25,892 bases of DNA from RGIG3077 sp964490175 (GTDB taxonomy: Bacteria; Bacillota; Clostridia; Oscillospirales; Ruminococcaceae): the NCBI GenBank assembly GCA_964490175.1, contig CAZBAI010000023.1, forward strand, positions 1-25,892, given 5' to 3'. Shown here piece by piece: positions 7,291 to 14,318 of this stretch (positions are counted from its first letter, which is position 1; each line of letters opens with the position of its first letter). The position numbers and the translations under genes were made by a program. Below the pieces are notes generated by a model. That model did not search any database and was not told where the DNA came from. It saw only the letters and a list, made by a program, of their open reading frames with translations.

Positions 7291-9315
7291 CTATTTTGCA
7301 TAAAAAGTCTGCGAATTTTCGGCATTCTCATAAGTGCCGCCCGAAAAAACGCCGTTTTCGCTTTCGCCCTCATAGCTGCCGCCGACGCTTACAATATACG
7401 CCTTGCCCGATTCTATTTGCGGCGAAGTAAAAACAACATTTTGCACGTTTTTCGGTGTTTTAATGCATATAATCTCATTGCCGTTTTCATCGGCAATCTG
7501 CATCAAACTGTCTGCGTCAACATTTAAATTAAAGTTCAAAACTCCGAAATCGCTGCTCGAAACCGACTGTGCCATCTGCATACTGCCAACGGCAAGAATC
7601 GTGCCGCCCGTCACTTCGAATGTCGATTGATAGTCAAGTGCGCCATCGCCGCCGCTTGTCGGTCCGTAAACGATTAGCGTTCCGCCGCTGACCGCAATCG
7701 TTCCGTTTGAATCAACGCCGTCACCCTGCGCATTGATGATTATATCGCCCGATGTAATCACGATGCTTACATCCTGCGCATCGAAAAATCCGACATTGCT
7801 GCCGTCTGATGCGTTGATTCCGTCATCTGCGGCGTTTATGACAATCTTGCCGCCGTTTATGCAAACATCACTTGCTTCAAGCCCCTCATATGATGACATT
7901 ATCGAAATATCGCCGCCTGAAATCGTGAGTGTGTCATCGGCATGGAATCCGTCATCACCGGCATAAACCGTAAAACAGCCGCTTTCAACGGTGCAACTCA
8001 AATTGCTGTGAATTGCGTCATCTGCGCTGTTTACCGATATCGAGCCGCCGCAAATCGTTAAGTTTTTTTCGGATTTTATGCCCTTGGTGCTTTGCTCTGT
8101 ATCCGACTGCTCTTGTTGATTTTGTGTCGATTGGGCATTCGGCACATCAAAACCGCCTTGCGGCATATCGAGGATATCATCGGGTTTTTCTGCGTTTTCC
8201 GGCATTTCAAAACCACCCTGCGGCATATCGGGAATATCGTCGGGTTTTTCTGCATTCTCCGGCATTTCAAAACCGCCTTGCGGCATATCGGGAATGTTGT
8301 CGGGTTTTTCCATATTGTCGGGCATACTGAAATCATCGAAATTGCTCGGCATATCATCGGGTCTTTCCATTCCGCCGAATCCTCCGAATCCCCCGCTCGG
8401 GAAATCGTTTGTGTGTTCGGCGGCGTTTTCGTAGCCGCCGCCCGAAACAATGCTTACGGTGCTGTTTTGTATATCAAGCTCACCCTGTGACTGAATGCCG
8501 TCAAGTGAGGATTCAACAATTATTTGCGAATCGCAAATTGTCATATTTCCTTTGTCCTCATCGCTGTCATTTGATGTGCGTAAACCGTCGCCGCCGGAGC
8601 TTACATTCACCGTGGCGTTTGAAATCACCAGCGAATCCTTGCCTCTGATTCCGTCGTCAAATGCGCTCACAAAAACGCTTGCGCCCGAAATTTCAAGGTC
8701 ATCTTTTGAAAAAATTCCCTTGCAGCAGTTTGAGGTAACGTATATTTCGCCGCTTCCCGAAATTTCAAGGTCGTCACGGCTGAAAATCGCCGCACCTACG
8801 GCATTTTCATCATCACTGTCGGCTAAATAATAATCCGAACCGTCGCTGAAAATATTCACTGATTCTTCACACAAAATCAACTCGACTTTTTTCGGTGCGT
8901 TAATGATATTTACGGCACAGCTCTCCGTGCTCGAAATTTTTGCGCCGTTCAAAAAAATTTCAACTTTTTCCTCATCGTCTGTATCGACAACAAGCTGTCC
9001 GTTATCAAGCGTTCCGCTGATAATATATGAGCCGCCTGCGCTGATTATGACCGTATTGCCGCTTATCTGCGCCCCGTTTCCGTCAACGGTAATTGCGTTA
9101 TTGCTCAAATTTATGCACGTATCGGCGCTTTGTGCCGTTCCCGACTTCGGTTCACTCGGATATTCTACATTCTCTGTCGGCTGTGCAACGCTGTCGGCAT
9201 TTGAAACCGTGCCGCTTTGGGCATTTTGCGCATCTCTTGTTTGCGTGCAGGCTGTCAGCATACAAAATATGCAAAGCAAAAGTGCCGCCGATTTGCTTTT
9301 TTTCGATTTTATCAT
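7291..9315 (-). CDS. Carbohydrate-binding lipoprotein, Cthe_2159-like, with tandem-repeat insert
   Basis: This 674-residue protein starts with a lipoprotein signal (MIKSKKSKSAALLLCIFCML then LTAC lipobox, Cys ~23), so it should be anchored on the outer face of the membrane. The body consists of many short beta-rungs such as LEISGSGEIYVTSNCCKGI, ADDAIHSNLS, YAGDDGFHADDTLTISGGD and GDGVDSNGTIAVSGGT. This resembles the calcium-binding right-handed beta-helix of the Clostridium thermocellum Cthe_2159 family (DUF4353), which binds cellulose and pectic acid. Between the two helix halves, about residues 300-400, sits a Pro/Met/Asp-rich linker with three 20-residue repeats (GGFEMPENAEKPDDIPDMPQ type). 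The ATG at 9315 has a GGAGG just upstream. It is monocistronic and divergent from the chromate-transporter genes. The ligand is inferred. Confidence 0.75.
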   Translation of the reverse strand: MIKSKKSKSAALLLCIFCMLTACTQTRDAQNAQSGTVSNADSVAQPTENVEYPSEPKSGTAQSADTCINLSNNAITVDGNGAQISGNTVIISAGGSYIISGTLDNGQLVVDTDDEEKVEIFLNGAKISSTESCAVNIINAPKKVELILCEESVNIFSDGSDYYLADSDDENAVGAAIFSRDDLEISGSGEIYVTSNCCKGIFSKDDLEISGASVFVSAFDDGIRGKDSLVISNATVNVSSGGDGLRTSNDSDEDKGNMTICDSQIIVESSLDGIQSQGELDIQNSTVSIVSGGGYENAAEHTNDFPSGGFGGFGGMERPDDMPSNFDDFSMPDNMEKPDNIPDMPQGGFEMPENAEKPDDIPDMPQGGFEMPENAEKPDDILDMPQGGFDVPNAQSTQNQQEQSDTEQSTKGIKSEKNLTICGGSISVNSADDAIHSNLSCTVESGCFTVYAGDDGFHADDTLTISGGDISIMSSYEGLEASDVCINGGKIVINAADDGINASDGSNVGFFDAQDVSIVITSGDIIINAQGDGVDSNGTIAVSGGTLIVYGPTSGGDGALDYQSTFEVTGGTILAVGSMQMAQSVSSSDFGVLNFNLNVDADSLMQIADENGNEIICIKTPKNVQNVVFTSPQIESGKAYIVSVGGSYEGESENGVFSGGTYENAENSQTFYAK
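8161..8340 (-). repeat. Three 60-bp tandem repeats inside the lipoprotein gene
   Basis: Units 8161-8220, 8221-8280 and 8281-8340 start alike (CGGCATATCG on the plus strand). The first two are nearly identical and the third is diverged. Each encodes 20 residues in frame, about residues 326-385, rich in Pro, Asp, Glu and Met. Copy-number variation between strains would keep the frame. Confidence 0.9.
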
Positions 9316-9420
9316 TGTTTTTCCTCCGCTATTTATTCTATCTGAGATTATTGTAATAGAGTACTCTTAATTTTTTCTTAAATAATATATGCCTTTTGCG
9401 TTAAATCTAAGTTAAAGCGA

Positions 9421-9449
9421 TTGCAAAATAAATAAGGTTATGCTACAAT
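9421..9449 (+). promoter_or_regulatory. Promoter of the chromate-transporter pair
   Basis: TTGCAA (9421-9426), a 17-bp spacer and TACAAT (9444-9449) lie 36 bp before the first start codon. On the opposite strand a TACAAT at 9355-9350 may serve the lipoprotein gene, but its -35 element is poor. Confidence 0.7.
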
Positions 9450-9485
9450 AACAGGGTGCGTAAATATTTATGAAAGGGATTTAAT

Positions 9486-10049
9486 ATGCAGAAGAAAAAA
9501 AATATTTATTTTGATTTGTTTGCCACTTTTTTCAAAATCGGCGCATTTACTTTCGGCGGCGGCTATGCCATGATACCGATTATTCAGCGTGAAGTTGCCC
9601 AAAAGAAACAGTGGATCACCGAAGACGACCTGCTTGATATCATCGCCGTGGGCGAAAGCACGCCGGGCCCTATTTCGGTCAACACCGCAACCTTTGTGGG
9701 ATATCAAACAGCGGGAGTTTTGGGCGCTTTTTTTGCCACCTTGGGACTTGTTATGCCCTCATTTGTTATTATTCTTTTAATTTCGCTGGTTTTAAAAGAA
9801 TTTTCGCAGCTCAAAGCAGTTCAGTATGCCTACGCAGGCATCCGAGCAGGCGTGGTTGCCTTGCTTGTTAAGGCAGTGATATCAATGAGTAAAAAATGCC
9901 CGAAAAACGCTTTTGCCGTAGGCATTGCCCTCGGTGCGCTTTTGCTTTGCACTTTTACCGATATAAGCACCATAATCGTCATAATCGGCTGTGCGCTGTG
10001 CGGTGTTGTGCACTCGGCTGTAAATGCTAAAAGGGGGAATACAAAATGA
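9486..10049 (+). CDS. Chromate transporter family protein, first half-size subunit
   Basis: This 187-residue membrane protein is a single CHR domain (half-size, or short-chain, CHR family). The family signature FFKIGAFTFGGGYAMIP near residues 16-32 and the ESTPGPISVNTATFVGYQ segment are plain, followed by hydrophobic helices such as FFATLGLVMPSFVIILLISLVL and ALGALLLCTFTDISTIIVIIG. Short-chain CHR proteins are usually encoded as adjacent pairs and act together; the second one overlaps its stop by four bases. Some family members export chromate, but many clostridial members have no tested substrate, so the true cargo is unknown. The start is supported by AAAGGGA 8 nt upstream. Confidence 0.88.
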   Translation: MQKKKNIYFDLFATFFKIGAFTFGGGYAMIPIIQREVAQKKQWITEDDLLDIIAVGESTPGPISVNTATFVGYQTAGVLGAFFATLGLVMPSFVIILLISLVLKEFSQLKAVQYAYAGIRAGVVALLVKAVISMSKKCPKNAFAVGIALGALLLCTFTDISTIIVIIGCALCGVVHSAVNAKRGNTK

Positions 10050-10618
10050 TATATTTAACCCTATTTCTTACTTTTTTCAAAATCGGAGCGTTCACTTTCG
10101 GCGGCGGCTACGCCATGATACCGCTTGTTCAAGAAGAAATGCTCGCTCATGAATGGATGAGCAATGCGGACATCGTCAATTTTATCGCAATCAGCGAAAG
10201 CACACCCGGGCCGCTCGCCATAAATATGGCAACCTTTGTCGGTTCGCAGTTCGGCGGATTTTTCGGCGCACTTTGCGCAACCGTAGGCGTTGTTTCGCCC
10301 TCTTTTATTGTAATTTTGCTTGTAGCTAAATTTTATTTAAAGTTCAAATCCAGCCAAACAGTCAGCGCTTGTATGAGCGGACTGCGCCCTGCCGTAATCG
10401 GCATGATAGGCTCGGCGGCGCTTTCAATATCCGCAGAGGTTTTCTTTCCTTCAAAAATCACTCTTGATTATTTGGCATCGTATTCTTTTATATCAACCGT
10501 GATAATATTCATAATCAGCCTTATAATGATATTTAAAAAGATAAATCCCATTATTATCATTGTCACTTCAGCCGTTTTGGGAATCGCTTCCGGATATCTT
10601 CAAGCATTTGTCACATAA
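10046..10618 (+). CDS. Chromate transporter family protein, second half-size subunit
   Basis: This 190-residue partner of the preceding gene starts inside its stop codon (ATGA overlap, with AAAAGGGGG upstream), so the two are translationally coupled. It repeats the same signature, FFKIGAFTFGGGYAMIPLVQEEM, and ESTPGPLAINMATFVGSQFGG. Hydrophobic helices follow (FGALCATVGVVSPSFIVILLVA, FISTVIIFIISLIMIF, IIIIVTSAVLGIASGYL). The two proteins resemble each other over their full length, as expected for an ancestral duplication, and probably form a heterodimer in the membrane. The substrate (chromate, sulfate or another oxyanion) cannot be told from sequence. No clear terminator follows; the repeat at 10659 comes next. 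Confidence 0.87.
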   Translation: MIYLTLFLTFFKIGAFTFGGGYAMIPLVQEEMLAHEWMSNADIVNFIAISESTPGPLAINMATFVGSQFGGFFGALCATVGVVSPSFIVILLVAKFYLKFKSSQTVSACMSGLRPAVIGMIGSAALSISAEVFFPSKITLDYLASYSFISTVIIFIISLIMIFKKINPIIIIVTSAVLGIASGYLQAFVT

Positions 10619-10658
10619 GCGTTTTCACGGTTTTTAAATTTTGCGCATATTATGCTGA

Positions 10659-10745
10659 TATAACCATGTCGCAGATGTTCCTGCGACGGTTGCAATCATC
10701 GCAACGTGATTTAAGCTACCTTATCACGCTTTGCTCCGATTTTAA
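10659..10745 (+). repeat. Hairpin repeat, copy A (upstream of the DUF11 gene)
   Basis: This 87-bp element matches 11675-11845, except that the other copy carries 84 extra bases. It holds the stem GTCGCAG-ATGTTC-CTGCGAC (10668-10687) and then GTTGC-N7-GCAAC. It ends with GCTTTGCTCCGATTTTAA, also found at 2050. It lies in the leader of the DUF11 gene, 34 bp before its start codon. Confidence 0.85.
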
Positions 10746-10779
10746 AGATGTAAAAAAACATTTTTAAGGAGGCATATTT

Positions 10780-11634
10780 ATGGCAACTTTTACAAATCAG
10801 GCAACATTGTCATACAACGGCAATGTGCTCAATTCAAATACAGTTACGGGAAATATCGTTCAGGTTTTGAGCGCCGCCAAAACTGCGGTTTCCGATAATT
10901 ATTCCGCAAGTGATGACGTAACATACGTCATCAGCATTGCAAATTCGGGCACGCAAGATTTTACGGGCATTACTTTAAGCGATAATCTCGGAGCGTATCA
11001 GTTAAACGGTCAAACGGTTTTTCCGCTGACCTATATCGACGGTTCAATTCGTTATTATGTCAACGGTGATTTAAGTGCGTCGCCTACGGTTTCTGCGCAA
11101 AACGGTCTTGTAATAAGCGGAATTGAAGTACCCGCAAACGGCAGCGTCATGCTGATTTATCAGGCAAGCGCCAACAGCTATGCCCCGCTCGGCTCGGGCA
11201 GTTCAATCACCAACACCGCCGTAATATCGGCAACAGGACTTACCGAGCCTATAAGCGTATCGGCAACAATCAGCGCAAGCAACGAAGCAAACCTTTCCAT
11301 CAGCAAATTCGTTTCTCCCGAAACGGTTGCGAAAAACGGTCAAATCACCTACACCTTTGTAATTCAAAATCTCGGCAATGCCGCTCTCGACGCCGCCGAT
11401 AACATTGTTATCACCGACACGTTTTCACCTGTTTTAAGCAATATTTCGGTGCAGCTGAACTCAGTAACGCTCACCGAGGGCACAGATTACACCTATAATG
11501 CAACAACAGGCGAATTTGCAACCGTTGCAGGCAAAGTAACCGTGCCTGCCGCAACGTTTGCGCAAAACGAACAAACCGCCGTATGGAGCACAACACCCGG
11601 CGTTGCAACCCTTGTCATAAAGGGCACTGTCTGA
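10780..11634 (+). CDS. DUF11-type repeat protein of unknown function
   Basis: This 284-residue protein is made of beta-sandwich repeats. The first part (ATLSYNGNVLNSNTVTGNI, then AAKTAVSDNYSASDDVTYVISIANSG, ITLSDNLGAY) and the second (LSISKFVSPETVAKNGQITYTFVIQNLGNAAL, NIVITDTFSPVLSNISVQLN) match DUF11/conserved-repeat domains found in surface and matrix proteins. The only two parts of the protein that are usual for the family and absent here are a signal peptide and a wall anchor: the N-terminus MATFTNQATLSYNG is hydrophilic and no LPXTG is seen. Similar short stand-alone proteins occur in Oscillospiraceae (recalled, not searched). AAGGAGG lies 8 nt before the ATG. It is flanked by two direct copies of a structured repeat. 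Function and export route are unknown. Confidence 0.75.
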   Translation: MATFTNQATLSYNGNVLNSNTVTGNIVQVLSAAKTAVSDNYSASDDVTYVISIANSGTQDFTGITLSDNLGAYQLNGQTVFPLTYIDGSIRYYVNGDLSASPTVSAQNGLVISGIEVPANGSVMLIYQASANSYAPLGSGSSITNTAVISATGLTEPISVSATISASNEANLSISKFVSPETVAKNGQITYTFVIQNLGNAALDAADNIVITDTFSPVLSNISVQLNSVTLTEGTDYTYNATTGEFATVAGKVTVPAATFAQNEQTAVWSTTPGVATLVIKGTV

Positions 11635-11674
11635 GCTTTGGTGCAAAGCGCAAAAATCAGAGCGGCAATAAAGC

Positions 11675-11845
11675 TATAACCATGTCGCAGATGTTCCCCG
11701 CCTCTTAGGCGGCGGGGACATTTCAGACTTTCAGTAGGAGAATAAATCTCCCACTGAAACTCTAAGGAGCAAAAGCCCCCCTGCGACGGTTGCAATCGTC
11801 GCAACGTAATTTAAGCGAGCTTATCACGCTTTGCTCCGATTTTAA
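11675..11845 (+). repeat. Hairpin repeat, copy B, with 84-nt insert of two extra hairpins
   Basis: The outer parts match 10659-10745 (the right 65 bases differ at four positions). Between the two arms of the GTCGCAG/CTGCGAC stem lie 84 extra bases (11697-11780). They contain a GC stem (CCCCGCC 11696-11702 with GGCGGGG 11711-11717) and a 12-bp stem with one mismatch (11729-11740 with 11748-11759). The whole could fold as a multibranch RNA closed by GTCGCAG/CTGCGAC. A competing stem, TGCGACG/CGTCGCA, is perfect in this copy and has one mismatch in copy A. Confidence 0.8.
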
Positions 11846-11862
11846 CCGACTGAAATTCAACC

Positions 11863-11948
11863 AAAAAGCACATTCGCTGTCATCAATATGCACTTGCAAC
11901 AGTTTCCGTATTTTGAATGTTGCATTGCATAAGCGACTGTGCTTTTTT
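11863..11948 (+). terminator. Two-tier hairpin with T-run, terminator or structured RNA end
   Basis: Outer arms 11863-11878 and 11932-11947 pair over 16 positions with one mismatch (AAAAAGCACA...). An inner stem pairs TATGCACTTGCAACA (11887-11901) with TGTTGCATTGCATA (11918-11931). A T-run closes the outer arm. It lies after repeat B and 42 bp before the typA promoter, so it likely ends transcription coming from the DUF11 side. The outer arms can also pair for minus-strand transcripts. Confidence 0.55.
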
Positions 11949-11989
11949 GATTTGCATATAGCCGAAATACGGTTTTTTGGGAAAAAACA

Positions 11990-12018
11990 TTGACAAAATC
12001 CGACGAAAATGCTATAAT
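11990..12018 (+). promoter_or_regulatory. Consensus promoter of typA
   Basis: TTGACA (11990-11995), a 17-bp spacer and TATAAT (12013-12018) match the sigma-A consensus perfectly. Transcription should begin near 12025, 45 nt before the start codon. Confidence 0.88.
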
Positions 12019-12069
12019 AATTGTTTGTTCAAAGGATATATGTATACCGATATACGGAGGAAGATTATT

Positions 12070-13887
<1,818 letters not shown>

Positions 13888-13929
13888 TATACTATTTAAT
13901 ATATATTATGCGATATCATGCTTTTGCAC

Positions 13930-13970
13930 GGTCGGAGTTGTTTTAAAAAACAATTCCGACCGATTTTTTT
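13930..13970 (+). terminator. Terminator after typA
   Basis: A 15-bp stem with one mismatch (GGTCGGAGTTGTTTT at 13930-13944 with 13947-13961) is followed by seven T (13964-13970). Confidence 0.88.
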
Positions 13971-14093
13971 AAAGCGGCATATTGATAACGTTTACAGAAT
14001 TTACAGCGTGATTACGGCTCGAAAATCATTGTAAATGTTGCACAATAAAGTCGGTCATCTTTAGTTGCTTATCACAAAAATAATGAAAGGTTC

Positions 14094-14133
14094 TTTACTT
14101 TTTTTTGCCGTTATGGTATCATAAACCTATAAT
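14094..14133 (+). promoter_or_regulatory. Overlapping promoters and long leader of the cellulase gene
   Basis: Two overlapping sigma-A-like promoters can be read: TTTACT (14094-14099)-17-TATCAT (14117-14122), and TTGCCG (14105-14110)-17-TATAAT (14128-14133). Either leaves a leader of roughly 180 nt. That leader has small hairpins (GCAAG-GCTT-CTTGC near 14171, and GGCAAAAA pairing with TTTTTGCC near 14187-14223). No known riboswitch class is recognised. The rest of 13971-14318 holds no gene. Confidence 0.6.
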
Positions 14134-14318
14134 TAAAGTTAGTGTGAGGAGTTTGGGGTTTTTTAAAATTCGCAAGGCTTCTTGCCGGCAAAAAAGCTTG
14201 TGCAGCATTCAACGCTTTTTGCCGCATTTTCCATTCGGGGCGGAAAAAAAGACTAACCGTATTTATCACGAGCACTCCCGATGCTCAAATCAAATTACAG
14301 GAGGAGAGAGTTCACATT

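Noticed and set aside
8161..8340. Possible CRISPR array
   Set aside because: The repeats are contiguous, with no spacers, and encode an in-frame protein segment.
8013..8490. Plus-strand frames of 105 and 132 codons opposite the lipoprotein gene
   Set aside because: They are antisense readings of the 60-bp tandem repeats; their apparent repeats are explained by that DNA.
11493..11804. Minus-strand frame of 103 codons across the DUF11 end and repeat B
   Set aside because: Most of it reads through the hairpin repeat and the antisense of DUF11; no expression signals.
11790..11993. Plus-strand frame of 67 codons from repeat B to the typA promoter
   Set aside because: It spans a repeat, a large hairpin and a T-run, and has no ribosome binding site.
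11977..12069. N-terminal extension of TypA
   Set aside because: The extended start is upstream of the perfect promoter at 11990-12018, and the added residues are not typical of the family.
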